Source: Ophioderma brevispina | Taxonomy: Eukaryota; Echinodermata; Ophiuroidea; Amphilepidida; Ophiodermatidae | NCBI GenBank assembly: GCA_023653785.1 | Contig: JAMKCH010005416.1 | Coordinates: 1-64,000 of the forward strand | Length of the DNA: 64,000 bases | Direction of reading: 5' to 3' | Part shown: positions 35,161 to 45,012 of the stretch, piece after piece | Layout: every line of letters begins with the position of its first letter | Numbering within the stretch: position 1 is the stretch's first letter | The notes under the pieces: model-generated | Told to the model about the DNA's origin: nothing | Seen by the model: the letters and a program-made list of their open reading frames with translations, nothing else | Database searches by the model: none | Made by a program: the position numbers and the translations under genes

Positions 35161-35225
35161 CGACCCCATTCACAAACCGCGACGGCAGACGACACTACGT
35201 TCCCAAGTGACCGCAGACATTTTTT

Positions 35226-37318
35226 TTACTTCATTTTTATCAAATACAAATTTGTCCTTGGTGACAATATCATATATTTGACAACAAAAATATCAAGCAT
35301 TGGAGAAGTATATCCCTAGACCACATGCACCAGCTATTATAAAATCACCCAAAAATCCCCAAATTTTTCAAATGGCTGCCCTTGGGCCAAGGAAGTGTTA
35401 ATCATAGCTCCCATATGGGTCAGGGAGTGTTAAAGCAGATATCAAAATACGAAAAATACAATTAGCGGTGCTATCAATTTTACCACACGTTTTAATCATA
35501 GCTCTCATGGGTCCAGGGCAGCGTTAAAGGTAAATCATTAATTTATCATTTTACCAAATATATTTAAATTTGTCCTTTTAAAGGACCATTCCATCACAAA
35601 ATTAAGGACCATTCTTTAATTTATTCATCAGTACCAATTAGTCATTCCTTCCAGAGTCCTCATCCCACAACGGGCTGCAAAGTACCACCAGTCCACCCAC
35701 CAAACCACAGGTGCCACAAATTCACCCGTTGCGGTTGACCGCTCTTGGGTTTTTTGGTATGCATTTCATAAAATTTGGTTTATGCTACTTTTTTATGTAA
35801 AAAATTTTCTTTTTCATCCAAGAACAGACACTTGATTGTATTATAATGTATTTTGAATTGCTTAGTAGTAAGCAGTCTCTCTCGCAATGCCGCGAACGTC
35901 GGCAAATAGAGGACGAAAACACTATATCAATATAGATGGCGCAATAACTATCCGACGGTGTTTAACGTCACAAATGTGATGAGGTGACTGCATCATGTTT
36001 TCCTGCTGACAGTACAGCGTTACCATAGTTACCTGAGGTAATGCTGTCATCAGCATTACCATAGATACTGAGGTCAACCGGCTGTTTGAGAGTCTCATTT
36101 ATTATGACAAAACGCGAATAAACAAAACCTATCACGGCGACTCACTTTGAACAACTGATTTCGAGTAATTATACAGTATCTACATCCTGTGTAAATATTG
36201 ATGAAATTTCAAATTGCGGGCAAATTTCATAAAAATCTAGTTTTTAACATGTTCTTCTTTGGAAATGGCTATATAGGGGTATAACCTACCAATGAGACCT
36301 TTGTAGGCCTATATGGCACGATTTCCGCAAGTTTTTCTGATTTAGGTGGTAATAGCTCTTGCTGTCCTACTTATATCAGTTGTCAAAATTGTGTCGCCAT
36401 TGTTTTAAAATTGCTCTAACAATAAGAGACAATGTGCATGGGTCACACACTGTGAGGAAGCTACACCGGGCTGCGTCGTTGGGCTGACGTGTAAGCCATT
36501 GCGCCTCCAAAAAGTACTCAAACACAAAAAGGTTTACCACATGTCAAAAAAGGTTTACCAATAACAAACTTTCCAAATTTTTGTAGTTAAAAGACAAAAT
36601 AAATGGTTCACATGGTTCAACTTACCAATGGTCAAATATTTAGCGTAAAATCGTCCCGAAGTTGGCACTCTTACGTACCATAACATGCCACTTTCTTGCA
36701 TTATCATGGTTATGGCTGATTGTGTGGACGTGTCATGGCCTGGAGAGGTCAATTTGGTGTCAAATCATTCAAAGACTTTCGTGTGTGAGGTTAGCATAAG
36801 TATGTACACAAAAAAAGTACGCACAGGCTAGAAAATCGGCAAACCAACCATGGATTTTTATCAATTGCTGCACGCTGACGTTTGGCCATCGCTACTGACT
36901 GTAGCTTGTCCGATTTTACTGCCGATGTCGCACTGTTGCGAGAAAGACTGCTAAGGGCTAAGCGCATTATAATTCCCTGTTTCAGAGCTCTGCTTCACCC
37001 GATAACTGATGTCTGGGCCAGTAAATTGGATTTGTTAACAAAACATTTGTTGAAGCTTTTATAAAACTGGTAATAATATGTGATTTTTTGTCCTTTCCCA
37101 TTGTGCATGTGCTTTATTTTTGTGAACTCACACAATTGCTGAACATTAAATACATGTATTTAAACAAAACAACGAAATTTTTAGTAAATTAACTTTGATA
37201 AGTGTTACTTTGAAAACTGAAGGTAAAAAAAATATGTGGTAAATTAAGTGTGATGTATAACTTTTGATGTGAAAGTTATGTTTATTTTAACAATATAATT
37301 GTTAACCAGTACTACCTG
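35226..37318. other. Intron between exons 5 and 6, later part
   Basis: No exon, RNA gene or clear repeat boundary. A short inverted CAGCATTACC / GGTAATGCTG arrangement is at about 36010-36065. Confidence 0.4.
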
Positions 37319-37607
37319 TCCCAGGGCTGGGTCCTAAACCATCACCCCCATCATGTTTCTAACAAAATCTGATGAGGAGGGTAGCTGTTACCCTGGTAGA
37401 ACTTAAAAGAAGATCTACCTACAAGAGCATCAGCTCTGGAGAGCTAATGGCGGCCATCCAGCACATTGACATCAGGAAGGGCATCCAGTCAATTATCTTT
37501 TGCTCCAATATATCCTCACACAGCAATATTGCTGTGAATGTGAGGTGAATCCGGCCACCCCCGTTAGCGGGGACAAAATCGGATTTAAAACTATGGTTTT
37601 ACTTATA
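37319..37607 (+). mobile_element. SINE-like element with RTE 3' tail
   Basis: The right part (GTGAGGTGAATCCGGCCACC, GGGACAAAATCGGATTTAAA, ACTATGGTTTT) is the 3' tail of the RTE-type LINE at 12912, here in plus orientation, preceded by CAGGAAGGGCATCCAGTCAA and TTATCTTTTGCTCC as in the copy at 5228. Such elements borrow LINE machinery through their tail. It ends about 37 bp upstream of exon 6, next to the branch-point and polypyrimidine region of that intron. Confidence 0.65.
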
Positions 37608-37644
37608 CTAGTAATTGAGAAATTTTTCAAATTTTACTTTTCAG

Positions 37645-37925
37645 AGAGATTCTTAAAAAGAACCAGGCTAATGAAAGTCAGCAGAAGAAGAAGCGTGGCA
37701 AGTCTTTGATTGCAGAATCTATCCTGAAAAAGAATGAGAAGGCTAGTCCTGGCAAGTTCTTCAATACTGTCCTGGCTGCAGCCCGTAATCAGAAGCTTAG
37801 CTCTACTATTCTCAAGGGTTCTTTCCGCAGTAGCATGGGATCAGAAGGCAGCATTGCTCAGTTCTCAGCATCAGATTTCTCCTCTGATGATGAATTGCTT
37901 AATAATCCTCCAAGAAGACGCAGGT
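37645..37925 (+). CDS. CNG channel beta-like, visible exon 6 (post-CNBD tail)
   Basis: Starts after TTACTTTTCAG, completing the arginine codon from exon 5. It reads EILKKNQANESQQKKKRGKS, LIAESILKKNEKASPGKFFN, TVLAAARNQKLSSTILKGSF and a Ser/Asp-rich end, FSSDDELLNNPPRRRR. EILKK is the end of the C helix. The rest is a cytoplasmic extension without a domain I recognise. Two donors are possible near the end. GTAAGTAT at 37926 is closer to consensus and is the only one that keeps the next exon's frame open, so I chose it. The junction to exon 7 makes a strongly basic run. Confidence 0.88.
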
Positions 37926-39070
37926 GTAAGTATAATTGTGAAGATCACAAAATGCACTCTGCCGCCCCCCCCCCCCCCCTTAAAAAAAACTCTTTTGGTT
38001 AACTGAGAAAAATGGCAATCTTTTTATTATACTTCTTCACCTAATAGGCCAAAAATATTTGGCTTTTGTTTATTCCCCCATGAAAGTAATTCCATTTTCA
38101 CATACCTCTTTGCCACAAATGTGTGCTGCACATAACACATTGTGTCTGCTGCAGCAGTGTTGTTTGCAGTTGCACCCACACTATTCTGTATAATTTTGTG
38201 GTGTGAAGAGCCGGTGCATATGTAGTGGGGAACACCGTATAGGACACTGTGCAAATTTATGGAAAAAAAGCTGTAGCCATTAAATGCACCAACATGTTTT
38301 TTTCAATATCTTGTTGATTATTTGAGCTTAAAATGTAAATTGGTGTCAAGTGAAAGCTGTCAATTTTGCCATTTATATAATATAGGAAATGTGGCAAATT
38401 CAGTTGTTTTTACAAACAAAATTATAAGGAACTACATACTTTTTAGAGGATTTCTATTGAGGGAACTTCCTGTGTAGACTACAGGGGCTGTAGCAAAAAC
38501 ATCTAACCTTGATTCATAAATATGGATCAATAGAACATAAAAATAGCTAAATTTGGAATATAAAAACTAATAATGGAGACAGGTGCATTTGAAGAACAAA
38601 GTACAAAGTAATTAAGATGAGAAAATATTTAGTGTGTTGCCCCCTTAAAGGCCGGACCTGGATGCATGTGGCACCCAGGTACATCAAATAGTAAAAATAT
38701 CTGCTGTAAAAAATACTTCTTGAGCAAAATATTGATTAAAAGATTTTAAAATAGCCTTCTCACTCTAATTTCTTTCACTTTTTTAAAATCTGAATCAGGA
38801 TTTACAAGAAAACTGTATATACTAGTGGCTTAAGGTACTTTGAGGTACAATTAATACATAAATATTTCTTATTCTAATATTGGGATTAAAAAATGAAAGA
38901 ACCCTTTTACTTACATAAGATTGCTTGGAATATTACAACAGGAATAAGAACATTTCAGGACATAGAGTATGATGCCATTTTAACATTGTTTTAGATAATT
39001 AGATGGGGCATTTTAGACCATCATATTTGTCTAATGTTCCAAATAATTCCATTTGTGTGTTCGCATATAG
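37926..39070. other. Intron between exons 6 and 7
   Basis: Contains a C-run at 37964-37979 and AT-rich unique sequence. No repeat boundary or exon found. Confidence 0.45.
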
Positions 39071-39301
39071 TGAGGCGAAAAAAGAGCAGACGTAGGAGCA
39101 AGTCAGCAACCCCCAGGAGCACCAATGTAGATATACATGCTGCTGGTAGTGATAGCGATGCGTTATCTGCAGCAGAGAGAGGTGCCTATGACAACAAAGC
39201 TTATCTCAGTACTGATGCATCACTCTCAGCTGCTGAGGAGAAGAAGACATTACCACAGACATCAACTGAAGAAGCCATTGCTGACATATTGAATGATGCA
39301 A
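39071..39301 (+). CDS. CNG channel beta-like, visible exon 7 (basic then acidic tail)
   Basis: Acceptor CGCATATAG, donor A|GTAAGT. It continues the basic run with RRKKSRRRSKSATPRSTN, then an Ala/Ser/Asp-rich portion SDSDALSAAERGAYDNKAYL, ASLSAAEEKKTLPQ and EEAIADILNDA. RRRSKS contains an RRxS-type phosphorylation consensus for PKA or PKG. There is no recognised domain. The 231 bp exon fits the phases of both neighbours. Confidence 0.86.
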
Positions 39302-40063
39302 GTAAGTCAACTTCCTGACACTTTCTTTTTGTCAAATCAATGCACTAACTGTTCAGTGGCTCCAAAGTCATCACTAACTCGGATTTTAGATCTAAAAGTT
39401 ACTAAGATCACTAAGTTAGGTCATTACTCTGAACCTCACACTGTCTTTTTGAAGGTTGACAACAGGACTTAACCTGCTTATTGGTTATCTGAAGATTTTG
39501 CCACCAAAATATCTGTAAACACCCACAGAAACTCATTGCAGAAGACTGGATCCCAAAACTTCTTGGACCCTTTTCAGAGTAAAGGCAGTTGGGGGGGGGG
39601 GGGGTCCAGTTCACCAATACCCATTATTGATAAGCCCAGATAAGTAGTACATACATTTGGTGCAACCAAAAACATTCTGCTGGACCACATAATTCTTCTC
39701 TAATTCTGAATATTTGGAAATTTGGGGCTCCAGTGCATATGCTAAAAACCTAAGTGGAAACCCTGATGGACAGATATTTGCATACAGGATTTTTTTCTCT
39801 ACATATATTTATGCAGGCCATTGATCAAGGGTCATCAGGCTTTGATGAGATAAAACCGGCCTTTGGTTTATGTTTTGGCTTCCTGGAGCATGGCCCCATT
39901 TAGTAGTAGTAGTTATTACAGCTACTTCAGATTATTATTATTAATATCATCAGGGCAAAATGTTAATTATTGATGAGACTATAAGGAATTGTACCACAGG
40001 CTGTTTACAGTAAAATCCTGTTATACACAGCTCATTGTACAAAATCTTGAAATTTGCATACAT
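39302..40063. other. Intron between exons 7 and 8, first part
   Basis: A G run at 39590-39604 and unique AT-rich sequence. No exon seen. Confidence 0.4.
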
Positions 40064-40076
40064 TAATATTCATATC

Positions 40077-40792
40077 AAATCAAACATCAGCTATGTTGGT
40101 CCACTGCTGGACGAAGCCTCAACATGTTTCAATGATGGATTACTGCCTACCCTTCATGCTGGCCTAGTGTGGGTTAGAAGGGACCCTGCTACCTAGAATA
40201 ATACATGCAGGTAACAGACCTGGAATAATCCCCTCTTCTTTTTCGATAAGGTCTGCAACTTGTTTACGTGCTCAGGAATGACCCCCTCTCATACACGGGA
40301 CCAAGAGAAGATTGCAGTAGCTTCCCACAATGCATTGCTTCCAATGGAGGTTTTTGTACAGGTACTGATGTGAATCGTTAGAGATGAAACATGGCTAAAT
40401 TGACAGTACTGATCACAATCTTGCATTTCAAGAATGTTTCATCACTAACAATTCACATGACTACCTGTACAAAAACTTCCATTGGAAGCAATGCATTGTG
40501 GGAAGCTACTGATCTCTTCTCTTCACGGGACCAACAGCTTTGCACGAGTCTCTGAACTATGAGGCACCGTACACCCATTGCATGCACCTGTGAATTCTAT
40601 GCAATGGGTGGGAGTGAGGAGAAATTCCATAATCACACTGCTGGGCGATTATGCAATTTCCGACCTTATAGGAACTATTGGAGTATGACAAAGAAACCCA
40701 ACTCTTACAGGGCTCATACCAGGGCCACTTGATTGATCTTATACCCTACCTACAGTTCAGCGCCTTAGACTGCTCAGCCACCTTACCCTCTC
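40077..40792 (-). mobile_element. tRNA-derived SINE with RTE-like tail and 13 bp TSD, carrying a nested MITE
   Basis: It is flanked by TAATATTCATATC at 40064-40076 and 40793-40805, a perfect 13 bp target duplication. On the minus strand the head near 40790 reads GGTGGCTGAGCAGTCTAAGG, a box A like that of leucine or serine tRNA. A box-B-like GGTATGAGCCC follows. The far end is GTCCAGCAGTGGACC.ACA.AGCTGATG, a tail widely seen in RTE-mobilised elements. Removing the nested MITE (40303-40523 plus one 9 bp duplication) leaves about 486 bp. The whole insertion lies in the channel intron, antisense to the gene. Confidence 0.8.
40303..40523. mobile_element. 221 bp palindromic MITE, copy 2 (nested in SINE)
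   Basis: Same family as 15180-15400 and the same length. The ends AAGAGAAGAT and ATCTCTTCTCTT enclose CTTCCCACAATGCATTGCTT on the left and AAGCAATGCATTGTGGGAAG on the right. Flanked by CACGGGACC at 40294-40302 and 40524-40532, a 9 bp duplication of the SINE's own sequence. This places the MITE insertion after the SINE. Confidence 0.92.
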
Positions 40793-41005
40793 TAATATTC
40801 ATATCCTTTGTTATTATTATTATTTAACGGAATAAAGTGCATCATTATCATAAACTGTAAAACAGTGTTTAATGTTAGTGCAAAACAGAATTTTATCCTA
40901 ACATCATTTTCTATACATAACAAAGGTGAAATTTACCTTAAGGTACCTTCTAAGCTGATATTTCTTTTGTAACATTTTATCTAATTTCTGTATCTTGTTA
41001 TGCAG

Positions 41006-41387
41006 CAACAGGCTCGAAGAAAGCTACCAAGGAGTTTGAAAAGAAGGAAAAGAAACCAATTCTTCAGAAGCAGTTTAATGTTGACGAAAGTGATGACAAT
41101 GACCGGTCCAAGCCAACTCCTTTGCAACAATTTTCATTTGATGATGAAGGATTGAGTAGTAAAGATGAAGATAAAACAGATGGTGCTATCAGTGGCAGGC
41201 AGTTTACATTTGATGAGCGAGATGAGGATGATAGCAAGATGTCTCCCTTGAGGCAGTTTACATTTGATGAACTGGATGAAGATGAAGATGACATTGCTCC
41301 ACTAAGACAGTTCACATTCGATGAAATGGACGAAGATCTAGCTCTCCCTCCTCTACGGCAGTTTACCTTTGATGATAGTGGAGATAG
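41006..41387 (+). CDS. CNG channel beta-like, visible exon 8 (RQFTFDE repeat)
   Basis: Acceptor CTTGTTATGCAG, donor AG|GTAAAT. After TTGSKKATKEFEKKEKKPIL it carries six related units in tandem: KQFNVDESDD, QQFSFDDEG, RQFTFDERDEDD, RQFTFDELDEDEDD, RQFTFDEMDED and RQFTFDDSGD. Their key glutamines are at 41071, 41128, 41200, 41254, 41308 and 41359, a spacing of 17-24 residues that settles to ~18. Each unit is an aromatic core followed by an acidic tract, and PL or PPL precedes the last ones. I know of no named domain like this, and short linear motifs binding a partner repeatedly are the natural inference. The antisense frame here is a mirror artefact. Confidence 0.88.
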
Positions 41388-41756
41388 GTAAATATAAAAG
41401 TCTTTATTTGAACATGTGTGATTTCTTAGCCTTCATTTATAAAAGCTAGGTAGTTTGATAAAATTTGCACTGTAACAAATTAAATGTGACAGGATCTTGC
41501 AGGTTCAGTGTAGTAAATCTTGTCTTATAAATATCTTGCAAATATAAGCCATATACAAGTAGGCATTCCGTGAAAGAAAATTATCTAGTGAATCCCAATA
41601 TGGCTGTGATATTTTGTTAGAACCATCAGTTTTAGAGAAAATAATCAAAGCCATGGATTTCACCCAAAATGTATTACACATGTAAAAAATAAAATCTGTA
41701 GAGTAAGAGTTGAACATTTTATTTTTGTGATCCACAGACATCAATCTTGAAAGATG
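41388..41756. other. Intron between exons 8 and 9, first part
   Basis: AT-rich unique sequence with no exon. The rest of the intron holds a family R copy and a hAT MITE. Confidence 0.4.
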
Positions 41757-42065
41757 TTTTTGTGTCATCTGCAAGAATTGCAGAAGGCACATAGGGATTA
41801 CTCTGGTCGTATGTCTGTGTATCTGTGTGTGTGTGTGCCTGTGGTCAAAATGTTAACCCTTAATATATTGCATGCCGTATGAGTTCCGTAAGGGCTACGA
41901 TGATGTAACTTGGTGGAAAGGAGGAGGAGGGGTGGGGTGACATGTTGGTGACCTCATGTGAACTTGTTGACCTCATGTGACCTTTGACCCCCTTCACAAA
42001 CCGCGACAGCAGATGACACTGGCGGTCCAGGGACCGCGATGTATTTTTTTTTTTTGTGGGCCGCC
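41757..42065 (+). repeat. Dispersed repeat family R, copy B
   Basis: A short copy of the family seen at 33986-35225: GCAAGAATTGCAGAAGGCAC at the start and CACAAACCGCGACAGCAGAT at the end, with TGTTAACCCTTAA, GAGTTCCGTAAGGGC and a few TGACCT units. GTGTCATCTGC (41762-41772) and GCAGATGACAC near 42011-42021 form short inverted ends. This copy lacks the expanded arrays of copy A, so those arrays are a later expansion. Confidence 0.65.
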
Positions 42066-42216
42066 AGTTATGCTTTCAACTGTCACGCTATATGTACTTG
42101 TACAGATGGATATTGCTTAACCAAAAAGGTCTAAAGGTAAACCTGATAGGCAGTGGTTGAAGGTGGCCTAAGTGTTAAACTGACTAATCATAGCAACCAA
42201 GGCCCAAGTGCTAGGC

Positions 42217-42447
42217 CAGGGGTGTCCAACCTTTTTGATGCAAGGGCCGTTGGTTGAATCCAAAACTATTGCAGGCCATAAGCAACATTCATCCATGCAT
42301 TCTATGTGTGAGATATTTAATTACTTTTTTTTTAAAAATGTTACTTGAGATACTTATGCACTTTTTTTCTGGCAAGGAACTCGCGGGCCGTATACAAGCT
42401 CTTTGAGGGCCTCAAATGGCCTGCGGGCCACAGGTTGAACATCCCTG
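42217..42447. mobile_element. hAT-class MITE with 8 bp target duplication
   Basis: Begins CAGGGGTGTCCAACC and ends GGTTGAACATCCCTG. It is flanked by TGCTAGGC at 42209-42216 and 42448-42455, a perfect 8 bp duplication. Inside, CGGGCCGTATACAAGCTCTT and GGCCTGCGGGCCACAGG are in the style of the element at 4765, so the two share a family. There is no transposase. Confidence 0.85.
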
Positions 42448-42565
42448 TGCTAGGCTATACTAATCCACATATCGGATGCCTTCATTCAGGTGCATCATCT
42501 AGAATTATTTTGTAACATTTGCTTGCCATACTTTTATAAATGTCTGTTTTTGCCTCTCCTAACAG

Positions 42566-43219
42566 TGAAAATGAAATTGAAGAGCATGTGAGAAAAATGA
42601 GCAAGGATGCCTTAAACTCATCAATTGTAGATCTTCAGCAGACATCAAAAAGCAGAGGAAGCTGAAAAGGGAAGCTGAAGAAGAAAGTGACAGTATGTCT
42701 TCTAAAGATGGAGCTAAAGAAGAAAAAAGGAAAAACAGCAAACCAAAGATAGACAAAGCACATGCGAAGCGGATACGCATGAGGCAAAAACGTAGCAAAG
42801 GTAGTAGAGGTAGCTTGAGGAGTGTGAAAAGTCTTAGAAGTAAGAGAGATAGCACGGGAAAGATAGGGACAAAGTTGACAAGCTTTGATGAAGTCAAAGA
42901 TCAGGAGGAGGCAGATGCAACCTCTCAGGATTTAAGTCGCAGTATAAGTTGGGATACAGATGAGGATAAAAAGAAAGAAAGCCTTACAAAAGAGCGAGAA
43001 AAGATGTCAGATGACAGTATCGATGATAGCAAACCATCTGCACCACGACGTAAAATTGGATTGGTACGTCGTTTGCCACCAATATCAATGGACCCTTCTT
43101 TTGAAGATTCTTTTGATGTTGATCATGATAAGGAAGAAGGAAAGGGTAAAAGTGATAAGGATATAAATGATGCAGAGAAGGATGCTTTTGATGGTGGTAA
43201 GGATAAGAAACCCAAGTAA
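42566..43219 (+). CDS. CNG channel beta-like, visible last exon 9 (Lys/Glu-rich C-terminus), one-base frame break
   Basis: Acceptor CTCTCCTAACAG. It opens SENEIEEHVRKMSKDALNSS, IVDLQQTSK and would stop at TGA 42663-42665. In the -1 frame the sequence continues unbroken to TAA at 43217-43219: KKQRKLKREAEEESDSMSSK, KIDKAHAKRIRMRQKRSKGS, SFDEVKDQEEADATSQDLSR, APRRKIGLVRRLPPISMD and ending GGKDKKPK. One extra A in the A-run at 42647-42651 would join the two parts. The whole nine-exon frame is then 718 codons plus stop. The alternatives are true early truncation or a ribosomal frameshift at A AAA AGC. CCAA|GTAAGAG at the stop could also act as a donor, so a further exon is not excluded. The first AATAAA downstream is at 43891. 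Confidence 0.82.
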
Positions 43220-43479
43220 GAGGGTCATAATAATTAGCATTTTAGAAAAATAGATGAAGCTATGTTTCATGGAGACATAAGTATGAAGTGATATAATCAC
43301 TTTTATGCAGCTATTTTGGCAAGGAATACAGCTTATGAAATCATGTCTGTCTGTCTTAATGGAGAGATGTCTAGGTGACTGTGTGTCCACCAAAGGTCAA
43401 CATTTTAACACTACTATCAAAAAAATGGGTTTCAGGATTCCCCAGGGTATTTCCCTGGGTCTGTCATAGGATGGGAAAA

Positions 43480-43555
43480 TGTAAAAAAGGTCAACATTGT
43501 ACAAAAAGGTCAACATTGTACAAAAAGGTCAACAATGTACAAAAAGGTCAATGTT
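43480..43555 (+). repeat. 19 bp tandem repeat, four units
   Basis: AAAAAGGTCAACATTGTAC repeats about four times just downstream of the channel stop codon, possibly in its 3' UTR. Each unit includes GGTCAAC. Confidence 0.85.
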
Positions 43556-43559
43556 TTGC

Positions 43560-43960
43560 CATTGTAGAGGAGCTATTGCAGCCAAACCTGGGCACCTTGG
43601 GTGCTTCCCAGTCTGACAGTTGGTGGGGAAATGTAAAAAGGGCCAACATTGCACAAAAGGTAACCATTTTGCCATTTTTTCAAGAGGAGCTATGTCAGCC
43701 AAACCCAAGCAATATTGTAGGAGGACACAAACTGCTACTACCCACATGATTGCAGAGTGCTCCCTTGGGCAACATTTTATCTTTTTTCGATGAGTTATTG
43801 CTGCCAAACTTTGGCATATTGTAGGAAAGCACAAGCAGCTGTTGCCCTTGCCATTCAGTTCCTTGGGGTGCTTCCCTGGCATGAGGTTATAATAAACTTA
43901 ACTTTTTTCTTAAGGAGCTATTGTAGCCAAACTCGGGTATATTGTAGGTGTGTACAAAGT
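43560..43960 (+). repeat. ~115 bp degenerate tandem repeat
   Basis: GGAGCTATTGCAGCCAAACC recurs in diverged form at about 43568, 43686, 43791 and 43914. Each is followed by a TTGGG.TGCTTCCC-like or ATATTGTAGG segment. It follows the 19 bp array and has no coding value. Confidence 0.65.
43891..43896 (+). terminator. Candidate polyadenylation signal
   Basis: AATAAA lies 672 bases after the channel stop codon, within the degenerate repeat. It is the first canonical hexamer downstream, but no downstream GT-rich element was confirmed and the hexamer is common by chance in AT-rich DNA. Confidence 0.25.
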
Positions 43961-44084
43961 GCTATTACGGACAACATCCAGGACCTCAGGTCTATCACTG
44001 GGAAGTGCATGCCACCATTGGTCGTTTACAGATTTGTGTTTGTTGAAAGCTGACTTCGTATGCTCATTGGTTACAGCTGCAGCT

Positions 44085-44303
44085 GAGAGAAGTTTTCAGT
44101 AGCTTCCCACAATACATTGCTTCCAATGGAGGTTTTTGTACAGGTACTGATGAGAATCGTTAGTGATGAACATAGCTAAATTGACAGTACTGATCTCAAA
44201 CTTGCATTTTAAGAGTGTTCATCTCTAACGATTCACATGACAACCTGTACAAAAACTGCCAATGGAAGCAATGCATTGTGGGAAGCTACTGGTATCTTCT
44301 CTT
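44085..44303. mobile_element. Palindromic MITE, copy 3 (219 bp, 9 bp TSD)
   Basis: Same family as copies 1, 2 and 4: GAGAGAAG...CTTCCCACAATACATTGCTT and AAGCAATGCATTGTGGGAAG...ATCTTCTCTT. Flanked by GCTGCAGCT at 44076-44084 and 44304-44312, a perfect 9 bp duplication. Confidence 0.92.
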
Positions 44304-45012
44304 GCTGCAGCTCATCACAGTGCACACCTAACATTGCACAAAAGGGATGACACATCACTTCATACTTTTGGCTATACATGGTGTAGGTCGGAATTATATA
44401 GCCAGGTGATAGCAATGCTAGGTGTAGTTGATGTTCTGCTGTAATATCAATACAAAAATTTATGTGATATATTATGGTCAGGTGTATCATTGTATTCAGT
44501 CATCTAAGTGACAACATTAACAGTAATTTAGCTTTAAAATACCCAGACAACACCTTGACTTTATTGTGTGTAAATTACCTTCTATGCTATACTTGCCACA
44601 TTCATGCAGTACACTTATTTGTTCAAATTTGATGATGAAATTGGTACCAAGAATTACCATTGTCATGGATCTTGATGCGGAAAGAATTTGGTATTGTGCC
44701 ACCACCCTATGAATTCAGCAGCCTTAACAGAATAAACTGCATGTTGAAGGATGTGGTGGCAGAATACTGAATTCATTCCCTTGATGGAATGGTTCGGTGT
44801 AACATCATTAGTTTAAGCAGGTGTGTTCAATCTTTCTACCAATTTGTGATCATAGTATTTGTGAAACCAATTACACTTTCAGAATAGACCTTTTCAGAGA
44901 AAGTCTTTCAAGCTTCAACAAAAGTTTTCAGTCAATGTCTAAGTAAAACATGAGTTGCCATGATACAGTGGTAGTTTTCAGCCTTGGACTTCCATAATTG
45001 CTAGTTTCTACC
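44304..45012. other. Intergenic, small repeat fragment
   Basis: 44711-44785 holds GAATTCAGCAGCCTTAACAG, TGTTGAAGGATGTGGTGGCA and GAATACTGAATTC, related to 9365-9420 and to the cores of the MITEs at 2060 and 2550. No gene seen. Confidence 0.4.

Larger units (their letters stand above)
33986..35225 (+). repeat. Dispersed repeat family R, copy A, with two internal arrays
   Basis: The start (GCAAGAATTGCAGAAGGCAC, then ATGTCTGTGT and GTGGTCAAA.TGTTAACCCT), the middle (GAGTTCCGTAA, AACTTGGT.GAA.G) and the end (CACAAACCGCGACGGCAGAC) match a copy at 41757-42065. The AACGGTACATCGGATATGCA part matches 56300-57285. Short inverted ends (GTGTCRTCTGC and its complement) are visible in copy B. Copy A has been enlarged by a G-rich minisatellite (34628-34850) and a TGACC array (34851-35160). 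Confidence 0.6.

Noticed and set aside
34833..35173. Repeat-containing frames with SPRSHG-type units
   Set aside because: They follow the DNA-level TGACC array, and frames are equally open on the other registers.
41388..41391. Stop codon directly after the RQFTFDE repeats as the true C-terminus
   Set aside because: The TAA overlaps a GTAAAT donor, and exon 9 resumes in the matching phase with a similar charged composition.
42640..42665. Programmed -1 ribosomal frameshift as the primary explanation of exon 9
   Set aside because: A AAA AGC is a weak slippery heptamer, no clear downstream pseudoknot was seen, and a one-base assembly error also explains exon 1.
42559..42897. Minus-strand leucine-rich frame resembling membrane protein
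   Set aside because: It is antisense to Lys/Glu-rich channel exon 9. Lys codons read as Leu/Phe on the other strand.
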